Notes: generated by a model from the letters alone, not told the origin. A DNA stretch of 64,000 bases from Linnemannia hyalina (GCA_019671135.1 JAHRHY010000010.1:1302001-1366000); one strand, 5' to 3'. Positions 13,427-26,300 are shown, numbered from the stretch's first letter. Numbers and translations: made by a program.

Positions 13427-14319
13427 ACAGTCTTGAATTTTTTGTAGTTTTCTCTTTTCGGCATATGCATCATAAAAACAACCCTCGCAGGAGCATTCAA
13501 AAGGAGACAACGAGGATCGTGTTTTGTTTTTGTTTAGACAAAATGACAACAAAAAGAAGAAATATTTGTATTTGAACATGGGCTGGAGTGTGTGTGTGTG
13601 TGAGAGAGAGAGACGGGAGAAAGAGAAATGGGCCTTCTTTGTTCCAATGGACGACGCACAACAAGAACAAAAAAAGACTATCAAAAGGTATGGAAATTGA
13701 CAAGTGTTGCGTTGATCACTGCACACAAGAAAAAACAAGGATAAGGGGAGGTAGAGATATTACAGAGAGCGATAAAAATAAGCTGTGAGGAGGAGGAGGA
13801 GGAGGAGGGGTTTGATATTAGTTGATGTGGGTGATGATAGAGAAAGGAGGAAACGCACACAGAAAAGGTAAAAGTAAAGTAAGGTAAGGTAAAGACAAAA
13901 AAAAAAAACAGTAGAATTGGAGGAAAGAGGAAGTGGGGGGGACGCGGTGTGGTGTGGCGGGAAGAGTTTCTCTTGGTGATTTCGTCCGCATAGTTCGCAA
14001 GAGCGAAGAAGGGTCCTGAAGCGGTGGCAGGAGGACGACCATCTTGAGGCAACTGGCTGGGAGCATCTGCTGAACCCATCCGTATTTCAAGCGCGGTCCG
14101 ATTGCCCTCCTGCGGCGCGCAGCTGGGGCGGGCTCCTACAATAGAGTGAACTCCATGTTCCAGCTGCCGCTTGTGACCCCTGCTCCTGGCCCTAACGCAA
14201 ATTGACGGTAACCCTTGACGGACAAAGAAAAATAAAACAATACTGACAACTCGACACATACGCACTCCTGCGCCCTCTCGAAACGACTAACGACGATCCA
14301 ACATGTGTTTTGATATCCT
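13427..14319. other. Convergent spacer between branching enzyme and G-alpha genes
   Basis: Holds 3' flanks of two convergent genes, a TG/AG repeat near 13588-13612 and a GGA-rich stretch near 13788-13808. On the minus strand about 14265-13900 an open frame with some non-repetitive sequence exists (for example ALEIRMGSADAPSQLPQDG), but I could not link it to a gene. It may be part of the 3' UTR of the G-alpha gene. Confidence 0.4.
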
Positions 14320-16575
14320 CTACAGAATTCCGCTGTCCTTCAATGCGTTCTGTAGAATTGTTTCCTTGACAGCAGCAAAGACAAGTCTAAAGGTGATAGG
14401 GGCGAAAAAGGACCATGAAACAATTGATTAGGATCCGTGCTGTCAAGTAGAACCCCTCCGTTTTCTTGCTTCGTCTAGGATGGCAGGACGGGGGTGTATT
14501 CGGTCAATCTTTTCACATCGTAGAAACTTACTGGATCTGATCGGCGGGATAGCAAGTTGACGGAGCGTGGCAGCGATACAAAGAGTATATAAAAGGCGGG
14601 GTAGGGAACAAGAAGCAGAGAAGTTAGTCAAGGAGTCAATGCACATTTCATCCCTTGCCACGACGTTTCAAAATTACAGCCGTCCATATGAATTAGTTCC
14701 CTACATTCAATGTATCGGTCGCTTGTGTCATGCTAAAAACGAGGAGCGCGTGAAAAAGAAACGTTTGGTTTTCGTCAACTTTTTTGTTCTTGAGCCATGA
14801 AAGAAAATGTACAAGGGGTTGAGTTGAAACGAAATGAGGTACTTACTGAGGGTATATGTGGAGACGTGCTCGGTTTGTTTGAGTAAATCGCCAGAGAATA
14901 TATTTTGCGGCTTTGCTAATGTCCGGACCGCCTGGAGACGTGAAGAGAAGGAAAAGTGAAACTCGGCGATTAATACACAAAACAAATGACATTACTAGCA
15001 TTAGAACACACAAACAACATATACACCACCTAAAGAAAGCCCTAGTGCTGTTAGTTAACTTGCCTGTGTAATCTGAAAAGAACTTTTCCAGTGGTACTTT
15101 GGGTAGCTTGGCGGCAAAGAGATCGATCTTGTTCATGAAAAGGATGATGGATGTCCGGAGGAACCACCGACTGTTGATGACAGACTCGAAAAGGACTAGA
15201 CTCTCTGCCATACGGTTCTAAGAGTATAATCAAATTCACAGCCATATTATTAGAACAGATTATCGACTTTTTTTTTTTGTTTCCGCCACCGGATTGGAGT
15301 TTGATCCTTTGATATTTTTGCCCATTCATCAACATGGGCTGTGCCAAGTCTTCTTACCTGTCCAGACTCCTCCAGCAACACTTGATCGTACTCGCTGAGC
15401 GCCACGCAAAAGATGATGGATGTGACAGCCTCGAAGCAATGAATCCACTTTTTTCGCTCGGATCGCTGACCACCAACGTCAAACATACTATTCATCACAG
15501 AAATAAAAAAAAGATAAGAGTCAAATCATAATGAGCCGATACAGACGCGGACGCGTAAGAAAATAGGCCGATGACGCGTTTATAGCCTGATCGAAAAAAA
15601 ACAAGTGCACAGTAGTTGATCGGAAATGGTATGACTGGGTGAGAGGACTTACTGTATACTGAGCTGACCCATGTTGAATCTTGTTTCTGAAATGCCTGTT
15701 GTTTTCGAACGTGCACGCAGGACGTCCTGGACGCTTGGTGTGTAGTCCTCTGCGCCAAGTCGCCGTACTTGGCTAAAGAAGCTGTTGATGTCATAGTACG
15801 CGGATATGTGCTTGTTAGCTTCTCCATTGAACTCCAGCCAGAAGTATGGGAAATGGACAGTCACTTATTTTTTTTATCTCTTCCTTTTGTCCCTAGAGCT
15901 GCATGAAAAATATACACAGGACTTACTAGGGAGCAGAGTCCATGATATAAAACTCGCTTGAGCGTTCCATACAGGTGGCGGTAATGGGGTCGTGGTAGAG
16001 AGAGTCGATCGCGTTGACAATGTCTGCGCTGAGGGTAAAGTAAGGGTCGGCCTCGACGCGATAGTCCAGAATGCGATCCGCGTTCGCCTTGTTCTCTGGC
16101 AGGGTGGGTTCGAGTCGCAATTTTTCCATAGCCAGCACAAGTGACTGTGCAGAATCAACAAGGTTCTTGTACACCGTCAGTCGGTAGGTCGCAAGTTCCT
16201 CTGTGCTGTAGCCTCCTTGGTGAATGACCTTCATCTGCTTCACAATCGTCGACTTGCCTGACTCTCCACTTCCTAGAAAATTGAAAAAGAAAATAAAACG
16301 CCCATTGGAAAAACGAGGACGATGTTATTGGTCAGATCGATTCGACACTCGGGTAAATTCACATGGTCTCCATCCGAACAGAAAAAAAAAAGCGGGAATT
16401 AACAAAGAATTGGCGCATAGGCATGTGAGGTGAGTTATAGAAGTCTCTTTCTCTTACCTAGAAGAAGGATTTTGCATTCTTTCTTGAGACGACGGTTGTC
16501 TTCTTCGAGGCCCTTGTCAATGTTTTGACTGATATTCCTCTCGTCCCGTTCCTCGACAGAGAGACACAAGCCCAT
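14320..16575 (-). CDS. Heterotrimeric G-protein alpha subunit
   Basis: GTP-binding alpha subunit acting below seven-helix receptors at the plasma membrane. Nine exons: 16575-16458, 16272-15927, 15781-15653, 15487-15358, 15217-15064, 14931-14847, 14732-14705, 14536-14532 and 14386-14320. They sum to 353 residues, the usual size for this family. Features: MGLCLS start with Gly2 (myristoylation) and Cys4 (palmitoylation); [10 protein letters not shown]-loop split by intron 1; switch [12 protein letters not shown]; switch [18 protein letters not shown] guanine motif; TQATDT (TCAT-type) motif; C-terminal KDSGIL receptor contact. The exon at 14536-14532 is only 5 nt (ATCCA), needed to read TLN-IQ-LVFAAV. 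The intron after 15064 has a GC donor (ACAG|GCAAGT). I do not assign a fungal G-alpha group. Confidence 0.9.
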
Positions 16576-16997
16576 GACGCAGATATATGCTCAGAAATTG
16601 GTAGAAACCGGCTGTGCGGGAGAGTGGGTGGTGAGCGTGGACAAACGGGGGTAGGACAATGCTCGTTCTAAAAGTAGAGCGAGGTTTCTTTTAGTGAATA
16701 GAGCCTTTTGGGCGAGTGGGATAGGTAGGAGGTAGAAGTAACAGAAAGAGACCGACAGGGGGAGGGGGAGGGGTGAGTCGATATGCGCGCCTGTCAAATG
16801 TACGGATTGAAATTGGGGTGTCGAAAAATAGAGACGGTGTATGAGAGGAGAGGAGGCGAGGGGGAGTGTTCGAGCGTATGGGTGCGCGTGGTTGGGTTTT
16901 TTGAGTTGGGTGGGCTAGTTATGGAGAAATTGGTAGTCGATAGGTTGTGTAAGTACAGAGTTGGCATGCAAGAGAGGAGTGAGTGGAGAGGACGACG

Positions 16998-17100
16998 AAG
17001 GAAGGAAGGAAGGAAGGAAGGAGGAGGAGGAAGGAGGAGGAGGAAGGGAAGGAAAAGGAAGGAGAGAAGGAGAGAAGGAGAGAAGGAGAGAAAGAGAGTA
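16998..17100. repeat. GGAA / GGAG / GAGA simple-repeat tract
   Basis: Successive GGAA (about 16998-17020), GGA and GGAGA units form a pure purine stretch of about 100 bases inside the wider purine-rich region upstream of the G-alpha gene. Confidence 0.85.
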
Positions 17101-18748
17101 AGGGTTAATGAATGTTACGGAATGAGAATATGGGATTCGACTGAGCAATTGAGAAGGTATATAGAAAAGTGGAAGAAGGGAGGGGAATGTTGATGTTTGT
17201 TGTTGTTGTTTATGCGTCTGTGAGATTATGCGAGGTAGGTGAGTGGGATGGCAAAGAATACCACTGTGGAACGTTTTGGAGGAGAAGGGGGAGAGGGAAA
17301 GGTAGGGTAGGGAAGGGAAGGAAGGGAAGGTCGTACCACTGGTTGATATGGTTCTGTATATGCGTGAGTGTGGAGAGGAGAGAGACAGAGACAAAGAGGC
17401 TGTGGTCAAGTCAAAAGAGTGGAGAGGAGGGTGGTTGTGGGTGGTGTGTGCAAGGGTGGTGTGTACAAGGGTGGTGGCAGGGTGAAGAAAGAGATGTAAG
17501 GGAGAAGGAAGGAAGCGATGGCAGAAAGTGAGTGATGGGTGATGAATTGGTAAAAGAGAAGAAGAAGAAGAAGGGAAGGGAAGGGAAGGACTGACAAAGA
17601 AAGACAAGGTCGTGCTGCAAGAGTGAGTGCGAGTGAAGGTGAATATAAAAAATAATAGTTTTTCTGAGCAAAGAAGGGGCAAAGGGAGAGTGAGTTAATA
17701 GTAGAGAGAAGTGAGAGGATGTATATGAGAGCGTGAAGTGAAAAGGGAAAGAGAGAAAGGGAGAAGAGAGAGAGAGAAAGGAGGTGAAGGAAAAAGACGA
17801 CCAAGTAAAAAAGGGAGCACTTGAAGTAGAAAACAATAATTTGCTTCTCTCTCTCACTCACTCACTCACTCACTCACAATGCACTAATACTTCAATGGTC
17901 AATTAGAGATATACGCTTGCAATTATTGAACTACTGAGGTATTGAGGGGGTGAGTATCATAGACCCAAGGCGCCACATTACACAAACTCGACACATATGG
18001 CTTATATATCTTGTCGCCTGTCAAAGAGGGAATCATCATCGATTTCTTTCCTCTTCACCTTCTTCGCCACTCCTCTGCCAACTCCCCCCCTTTGCGTTCT
18101 ATCCTTCGCCACAATCTGACAACATGATCGAAAAGGGAGACGACAAAGGCATAGACACAAGGCGAAGAAAAGATAAGCACCCTTTCGTGTTTGACGCAAG
18201 ATTTTTTTCCCTCTTGTCTTTGAATTAGCTAGCCAGGGGAGGGGATAACCTTCGTTTCGTTGCACGTTCACTTTTTGCCTTGCACTATCATAGACACTCA
18301 TCTTTTCTCTCAACCATCCATGCAAAAATATCACAAGTGCACATGTTACAACACTGCATTCGCAAAGAGACAAATCCTGTTGAAAAAACACGTTTTTCCA
18401 ATTCAGACATGCATGGGAGTTATTTTGGAGGGACGAAGGGACGGACAAAGGGCGGATGAAGGAAGAACAATCAACAAAGACACAGACGAACCTACCAATT
18501 TACACATACACGGGAGAAAACCAATTGCTTCGGGAAGGGACGAACTCAAATTGGTATGCAACCCAAATGGCAAAAGGAAATATTCCCTTGTATCCAAATA
18601 ACATCGACAGTACCATTCGATCCCTCGGAATGGAGGTGTACACAGGACGTTCTGTTTTCGACCAACGATAAGAGAATCATAACGACTTTCCAGCATGCAC
18701 CCATTCTTGAACGCCGATCTGGCTTTTTTTTTTGAGCATATTTTACGC

Positions 18749-18770
18749 AAAAAAAAAAAAAAAAAAAAAA
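18749..18770. repeat. Poly-A run
   Basis: Uninterrupted run of about 22 adenines with no adjacent coding signal. It could be a simple homopolymer or the tail of an old retroposed copy; no target-site duplication was evident. Confidence 0.8.
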
Positions 18771-19451
18771 GAGGCTTGCGTCAGGATCCTTTTCGCCATC
18801 ACAGCGATATGCAACCAAATGCCAGGCATTTTCGCATTGGTGGCAATGCGACTTGACAACTAAGCGAGAATGGCGCAAAGGATGATGAAGGATATGGGAA
18901 TGGACGGGATGGAAGGTGGAGAAGGATGACGAGGAAATGGAAGAGAGAGAGATGTAGCATGTAAAATAGTTTGTTTGGTATTTTTACCATGCGTCTTTTC
19001 CTTGCCTTATGCATTGGATGGAGGGAAAAATAAGTGACAAAACAAGGGGTGAGGGAGGAGGAGAGGGAAGTGGGATGATGCAAAGAGGGAAATAAAAAAG
19101 GCATGGAAAGGAAACAAACCGCCAGCCGTTGCTATCTGTTGAGGGCCTGTTTATTTGTGCTCTGGGAAGAAGCTGCCCCTCTTCCCTCTTCCTCCCTTTC
19201 CTTTATGCATGCAGCTATGCCACGATTTCTCTATTTTTTCTTTTCCTCATATACATTGCAGTCAATTCAATTGCCCGCGAAGAAAAAGTGTGACTTTTTG
19301 TGCTAATTTTTTTTTGGTGCGCCACCAACATTGGACAGGGTCATAAGTCGTTCGACATAAATAGGTCAATTGACCGTCAGTCTTTTTTTTTTTTCTTCCC
19401 TTTCTTCCTTTCATTCCTTCACATTCAATGCTCGCAGACCCTCTTGTCACC

Positions 19452-20694
19452 ATGGCATCACCACCTCCAGCAAGCTCGGACTCGACAGTTCCTTCAACCT
19501 CAACAGCTAGTAGCAGCAGTAACACTACAGCCAAGACCGATTCTCATTCAACAACGACAACGAATGCACCCTCAATACCGTACGAAGAGTCAGTCGGTCG
19601 ACATGTTTCAAGGAAAGAGCTCCCTGCTGACGTCCAAGCCAGGATCGAACGGAACCGACAAGCCGCTCTCGAACGACGAGCAAAATACCAAAAGCGACTC
19701 GATTCTGAACGAGCCATCGCGCAACAGTTCGGAGAAGTCCTTCCTTCATCGTCTTCGGCCTCAGCTAGTGGAGAGAGCGGTGCAGGATATTTGACGTCGG
19801 CGATCATCGAAAAGAATGCGGCAGAGATCCATAAAGCCATGGAGGAGTTCGAGCCTTTACCCAAGAACGAGTGGACAAAGTTTTACGACTATGATCTTTC
19901 CAAGATGAAGGATACCAAGGCGGGATTTATTCAGGTTCTAGATGATGATAAGAAGCGTGATGCAGAGGATGAGAACTCCAGGAAGCGTAAATGGGAACCA
20001 ACCCTCGCACAACCCGATCCATGTACGTATCTTTTTTTGTTCTCTATTGTCTTATGCTTTGCATATGCATACTCCTGTATACTTCTCATGGTGTACTAAT
20101 CAAGAGGCTTATTATTAACATGACGACATAACAGCAATCTTCTTGGGAGCAGATGACAATTACGAATGCCAGGACTGCACATCAATCGACGTCGATTTCC
20201 AACTCCTGCGCTACTTCCACGTCCCAGTCTGCATCGGCTGCCGAGACGCCCAACCCGAAAAATACTCCCTCCTCACAAAGACAGAATGTCGAGCCGACTA
20301 CCTCCTCACAGATCCGGAACTCCGCGACACTGACCTGTTCTCGTTCTGGGAGCGCCCCAACCCCAAGAAATCAACATGGAACAACATGATGCTTTACCTG
20401 CGCTGTCAGGTCGAAGAGTTTGCATTCAAGAAGTGGGGCGGTCCTGAGGGGTTGGACAAGGAGTTTGAAAAGCGGGAGCGAGAAAAGGAGGCGAGGAAGG
20501 AGATCAAGTTTAAGAAGGAGTTGAGGGATCTGAGAAACAAGACGAGAACGTCAGTCTGGCAGGACAAGAGGATGCAGCAACGGCCCAAGATTCATAAGCA
20601 CAACTTTGGTACCGCCCTTGTCGATCCGGAATCGGGTGCCTCGGTCCAAACTTGTGTCGAGTGCGGTATCCAGGTCGAATGTGAGGAGTTCTGA
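19452..20694 (+). CDS. RAD14: DNA damage recognition protein RAD14/XPA
   Basis: Nucleotide excision repair factor that verifies damage and organises the incision complex. Two exons (19452-20022, 20135-20694) give 376 residues. The N-terminal third is Ser/Thr-rich, then a basic helix (ARIERNRQAALERRAKYQKR), the conserved FEPLPKNEWTKFYDYDLSKM segment, and the XPA zinc finger with two CxxC pairs 17 residues apart (YECQDC ... VCIGCRDA). The DNA-binding domain follows (SLLTKTECRADYLLTDPEL, STWNNMMLYLRCQVEEFAF, a long basic helix, RTSVWQ), ending HKHNFG and a late CxxC (TCVECGIQVECEEF). The start at 19452 lies in CACCATGG; an in-frame ATG at 19428 is in a poorer context. It converges on FES1 with only 137 bp between stops. 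Confidence 0.95.
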
Positions 20695-20831
20695 TCCACA
20701 TAGCTTTTGCAGCCTATTTACTCCGCAATTAAAAGCTGGTATGGCATAAAAGCACTAATTGACCAAAGCAATGTTATGATAACGTGCAGGTTGTGTTTTA
20801 ATGAATGTAAATGATGCAAAAAAGGTTATAT

Positions 20832-22204
20832 CTATGCGATTCTCTTCTCGAGGTCAGCCCATGACGCCTTGTCGAGGATATAGTCGGCATATTTCTCTTT
20901 TGCTTCCAGAACCTGTGGACGGATTGAGTCGAGTGTTGCTGATGGGACAGGGGTCGAGGCATTGTCAAAGAAAGTCTTCAAGGCAACCAAGGTCTTTTCA
21001 ACAAGATCCTCGTCGTCCATGTGCTTTTTCAAGAGCGCGCCAAATGTCTGGATGAGCTCCAAGTCGACCAACGCTGAGCTGCTGGAGGGGTCCTGAATGA
21101 GAAGCGTGTTCATCAAGAAAACAACTTTGCGGACCAATGTGAGGTCTATTATGAGTGCCGGGGAAGCAGAGGGGAAGAAAGGTGCCGCGTGGTTAGCCAA
21201 CTGATTGCTCATAAGCTCCATGTTCATGCTGGTTGAAAGATATCCTCGAACTGCTGTCCTGATTGACTTACGGGAGTCGGTCTTCAAGATGTCGACCAAG
21301 GTCTTGTATCCTCCGACAGCCTTGAATTCCTCCAATGCTGGCTCAAAATGCTTGATGGCTCCTGACAATGCATAGATGGCCTTGGCGCGAACATATGGCT
21401 CAGGATCGGCCAACAAGCCAATGACAGGCTGGATACCACCCTCCTTCAAGAACTATTTGGAATGTAAACGAACATTTTTTGGATTAGTAAACAGTAACCA
21501 AGGTCCTATGGGCACAGCAATTGAAAATAATCTGATCCAATGATCTTGGGTTCACCATGATCTGTAAGGAAGAGGGTAGTAAACGTACAGCAGCCTGTGC
21601 CTTGGGGTTGTTCTGGGTTGCGGTTCCGCAGACCCATGCAGCCTGCTCTCTGTATTTGGGGTTGGTGCTCTTCAATTCCTCCAAGATTGGTGGCCACATC
21701 TTCATGTTCTCAACGTCTATTTTTGACAAGGCAATTGCGAGAGGATGAGATTAGTCATTGGAAAGACGTGAAAAGGATATCGACAAGAGCGTATGATACA
21801 AAAAAGGACGTACTGCAAGCGTTGTCGATCTGCTGGATCAACATCTCGAAATCCTCCCAGGCCAAATCCTTCTCGTCGTCGGTTGAGTGAGGGTTTTTGA
21901 TGACCTGAAGAGCCTCGAGCATCATCTGCGATTCGCTCTTTCCGAGAATGGCCTCGATAAGACCGGGATCCTATCAGATATGCAAAGTAAAAAAAATAGT
22001 AATGGCAAGTGTTAAGATATGCGTCTTCAATGATCCTTGTCGGCAGTCGGTTCTTTAAACGCTGGGTGGTATGTGGTATTAGAGGCGTACCATCTTCTCC
22101 ATGGGTTTGATGGTGGAGCTTCTGGGGGAGGCATCCTCCTTCTCGGTGGCCTGGTTAATGATTGACCACTTGAGCAATTCGTTAAGGGACTTTTTTTCTG
22201 CCAT
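20832..22204 (-). CDS. FES1: Hsp70 nucleotide exchange factor FES1/HspBP1
   Basis: Armadillo-repeat protein that releases ADP from cytosolic Hsp70. Four minus-strand exons: 22204 to about 22092 (MAEKKSLNELLKWSI), about 21972-21813 (DPGLIEAILGKSESQMMLEA), about 21717-21590 (VENMKMWPPILEEL, YREQAAWVCGTATQNNPKAQ) and about 21453-20832 (GGIQPVIGLLADPEPYVRAK, ALSGAIKHFEPALEEF, GGYKTLVDIL). LLKWSI near the start and AAWVCGTATQNNPKAQ are strong FES1/HspBP1 hallmarks. The stop is at 20832-20834. The divergent spacer upstream (22205-23304) separates it from a protein kinase gene. Confidence 0.93.
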
Positions 22205-23304
22205 TGTTGATGTCGACGTGAGGAATGTGTTGAATGTGGAGAGGTGAAGAGCGGAGAGTGTGTGAAGTGGTATATATCCAAGCAAATTGTGAATGGAAAC
22301 GAGTAGAAAGGCCCAGTAGGAAAAAGAACGTTCAAGAAGCAAAACACACAAAAAAAAAAGAAAAAAAAAAAAAGAGCAAGTCACCGATCTATGATCTGGG
22401 TCACGTGCCAAACGCGAACAGTACGCGCTTTCAAGGGGATGGTTGCAAGGGGTGCGGTAAGAAGGGGCACAAGGAAAGAGCATGCAATGCTGGCTACAGT
22501 CATGTCCTGCACTGCACTGTATATTACAGTCGTGAGGTGAAGGGAACTCAGTCGATCCTGAGTTGCTCAAGTGCCTGGACTCGATAACAATGGGCATTCA
22601 ACAAACCCACTAATGTGGCAACCATGACCAAACAGATTCAGTGCGCAATTGGCTAGCCCTTGTAGTTGTTCTTTCAATAGCGAAAGGACGATAGTGTAAA
22701 AAGAAGGTGCCCGATCCAAGAATCAACCACGCAGAATGCAAACACAACGAAAAATAAACAGACATTATAAAAGAAGACACGCGTTCCAACCAGAACTGAA
22801 AGATTCACGACAGTCGGACGGTGCAGAGTGACATGGACACGAGCGTTAGCGTGCATGCATCTAAAACTTGAACGTCTATTCAGACTCCTCCTTTCCTTCT
22901 CAACTCGCTCCCCTCCACTTTCTCTCTTTTTCTGTTACGTTTTTTTTTGTCTGTCTGCCTGCTTTCCGTTGTCATTGCCACCCTTTCTTTCTTTCTACTT
23001 CCCCTCTACCTCTATGCATCTCTGAATGCATCATACCTTTTTTTCCGATATTCCTAGTTTCTGCGACGATTTTCCTTCTAGCCATTAACATCCCTCTCCT
23101 TTTATCCTTTTTTCCACCCCTCTCCGTATTCTTTCAACATTACAAACCATTCCTCCACACCTCCACACCCAAGCCTACACCGTCCTTCTTTTCTACGCAT
23201 ACACCCCCAACGCACAGCACCACCCCATCGACAAGCAAAAAACCACAGCAGCAAACAGCCTCTCCCATTCTTACAAACCAACACCCATACCCTCTTCCAA
23301 CACA
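22205..23304. other. Divergent spacer FES1 / kinase, with an isolated zinc-knuckle coding stretch
   Basis: Contains poly-A-rich sequence near 22340-22375, CT-rich 5' sequence of the kinase gene from about 22880 and one odd item: on the plus strand 22444-22485 reads CKGCGKKGHKERAC, an exact CxxCGxxGHxxxxC zinc knuckle within a 118-codon open frame (22234-22587). The flanking codons do not resemble a known gene; see findings. Confidence 0.4.
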
Positions 23305-26300
23305 ATGGCTGGTCAGGTAACCGTCGTATCGGATGTCGCATCTCCGCTACGACTACGAAAGGTCTCCAGCTCCTTCATCGCCCGTACATCCCTCGTCTTC
23401 GAGAAGGCCCCAAACCTCTCCTCTCAAGACTCTGACCTGTTCTCTCACGGCGACAGCCCCATCCTGAGCAACTATCGAACAGCGCCCAGCAGTCGTCGTG
23501 ACAGCTTCACCTTCAGCAACGCGGCCCTCAACAACTACAATAACAATACCATCACCTCCAACAACAACAACAACAACAACAACGCCAATACCAGTTTCAA
23601 CAACACAAACTCAATTCGAAACAGCTTCTCGATGGCGGACCTGTCTAACCTTGCGAACAAGAGTCGTCCCTTTGAGGGGGGGAATGTGCGCAAGCTGGTC
23701 ACTTCGTTCTCTAATCCGGCGATTCACCTCAACATCAGCCAAAATGGGCACCAGTTGGGATTGAAGCCTGTTCGTTCGCCGAGTGTTCTTATTGAACCCC
23801 CCTCTGATGAATTGACGGCGTCCCATCTACATCTGGACGTTCTCAAATCGGCAATTGCTGTAGTAGACCCACCAGCACTACCAGTGCCACCACCACAACA
23901 ACAGGAGGAGGTGGTGGTGGAAGAAGAGGATGGAGTGGTGGAAGAAGAGGATGAAGTGGTGGAAGAAGGGGATGAAGTAGTGGAAGATGAGGATGAAGTG
24001 GTGGAAGAGGATGTTGCAGAGGAAATCGAAGGCGTCGAGATGACTGTTGAAGTCCCCAAGGTGATGGTGGAGGTCCCCAGGATTGAAATTGGGTCTATAT
24101 CGCCCCTCGCCCATCTCCCGATCGGCCCTATTGCGCGCATGAACTGTCGAGAGCAGACCGTCACAGATGAGGACGGCAGCTTCTGCCAGTCCAACCAGCT
24201 CCTTGCGGTTCCGTTCGGGGAGCGAGTCCGGTCGCACATCAAGGACTCCGGTGACGGCACACCCTGTCTGGAGTTGAACCCCTTCTCGCCCTACTCACCT
24301 GGGATCCTCAATCTCGAGTCCATTGTCGCCTTCAGCCACCAGACCGAGAACCACAAATCTGTCGATCTGAATGACTTTATTGAGACGGTCGATTTTGGAG
24401 GGGAGGGAGGGACATTCGATTATATCGGACAAGCGCTTGGATCCTCTCAGATGCCAGTTGAAGAGACCTTGGTTATGGAGCAGATCCTCTCCAACGCTGT
24501 CGAGGAGATCGACGAGAAGGAAGAGCCGATAGCAGTGGAGGAGAAAGAAGCGCTGATGCAGTCCGATACTCACGAGGGGCATGTCTTGGTGGTTCACTTG
24601 GAGGAGACCTTGGAAACAGTTGTGCCAGTTGAACCAACAGTCGAGAGTTACGCTGCTGAAGAGACAATCATCGATGACGCGCCCGAGGTCCAGCACCAAC
24701 CGGCGCAAGAAATAATCTCAGAATCCCCTCAAGCATATGAAGCAGCACCTGTCGACAGTGCCTCCCCTGCCGCTCTCCCCAATGCCGTCTCCGAAGCACC
24801 TCCTGTCTCCACCTCCACTTCAACTGATACCTTTGAGTGCAAGAACGTCTCCCCAGCTTCTCAGAGCCGTCAGTCGTCCAGTCAGTTGAACCAGTGCCAT
24901 GGTGGATCGATGGTGATGCACGACCTCCCTCACGAGCTCCTCCGTGAATCCCAGCTCTTGGAGAAGCGGCAGCAGCAGCATGGCAGCTATTCAAAGCTGA
25001 ACGGGTCCTGTTTGTTACACTTGACGACATCCAGATGCTCGAACCATAGCGGACCTTCATCGATGCTTGCCTCATCTTCGACCTCCGGATCAACTGCTTC
25101 TTCATCAACTCGTCTCCAGACCCCACAGACCTGCAATGGATCGTTTGAGCGAAACACCGTCATGTCCGAGGATGACATCTCGATGCCTTCAGCCTCCGTT
25201 CAGTCGAGCGACCATGGCCACGGCCGGTCCTCTATCCAGTCCTCTTCTGCAGATAACGACGTAGCCGCAGGAGGGGGAGCAACCTCATCCTCTGCAGCGC
25301 CCCCCTCGGCGACATCGGGCAGCAAGAAGCCCGCCAAAATCGTGACCCGCCCCACCAAAGGTCTATCGATGGCGCTTGGTCGGACGTTTTCGATGATGCT
25401 CGACATCACCTCTGCAGCAACGACGGTTGGGTTTGAGGATGAGTCGCTTGAACATGTTGTCTCATCTAAAGTCTCTCGCACGGGCAAGCTATTTGCGCAA
25501 AAGATCAAGACGATTGCCAACTTTGAGTATAATACCTCCAGAAAGCTGGGTAAAGGCAACTTTGGGGTTGTCTACCAAGGCAAATCAACCCACGGCGATG
25601 AGGAGGTGGCGATCAAGAAAATTACGAGGAAACTCCCAGGAGAGATCGAGAAGCTGGGCTTGGTTCAGCGCGAGATGAAAGTCTGTCGTCTCTTCCGTAA
25701 CAAGGTACAGCCACTTTTAAATTTCTATCCCCTTGTTTTCCTTTTACTCTTATCTTAGTCACTAACTTTCCTAATTCTTCATTGACAAATAGACGGGTAT
25801 CGTGCCGCTGTTGGATATTATAACGACGAACAAGCACCACTACCTGGTCTTTGAAAAGGCGGAGGGTGACCTGGCAGAGATGATCAAGGCCCGGTGCAAG
25901 GACGCGACGGGCATCGATAGGATTAACCGGGACCCATACCAACAACCCATGTCTCCCTCCTGCACTCTCGGCGCAGTCTTCAACATCCACGAGATCCGGT
26001 CCATCATGCGCACCGTCGTCCTGGGTACCCAGTCACTCCACTACGAAGGGTTCAGTCACAAGGACATCAAGCCCGCCAACATTCTCTTCCGTGAAGGCCA
26101 GGGCCTCCTCTGTGATTTCGGTCTCTGTAGTCAGCGCGAAGAACTGCCTGACAACCAGTTCTTTGGTACACAGGATTATGCCAGTCCCGAGGCCCGACGC
26201 GTCGGTGGGCCCAAGAAGTGCGACTATATCCAGGGGGATGTCTACAGTCTGGGCGCAGTCCTGTATGAACTCGCGACGGGGTCGGTGCTGTCAAAGGTGA

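Larger units (their letters stand above)
16576..19451. other. Long low-complexity spacer, no gene recognised
   Basis: From about 16600 to 17870 the plus strand is strongly purine-rich (GGAA, GGA, GAGA runs), so the minus strand, upstream of the G-alpha start, is one long CT tract. The long minus-strand open frames there are repetitive Ser/Leu/Pro translations of that tract and are not credited as genes. From 17900 to 19400 composition is mixed, with a poly-A run (18749-18770) and no supported coding sequence. A CT-rich strip at about 19380-19430 leads into RAD14. Confidence 0.6.

Noticed and set aside
15781..15860. Apparent insertion of about 20 residues (around [16 protein letters not shown]) in the G-alpha protein
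   Set aside because: An acceptor at 15783-15782 joins SAPY directly to FFSQVRRLG, as in other G-alphas; the insertion would be intron sequence with a good branch point.
16915..17682. 255-codon minus-strand open frame
   Set aside because: Pure Ser/Leu/Pro/Phe repeat text produced by the homopyrimidine tract; no start context or conserved residue.
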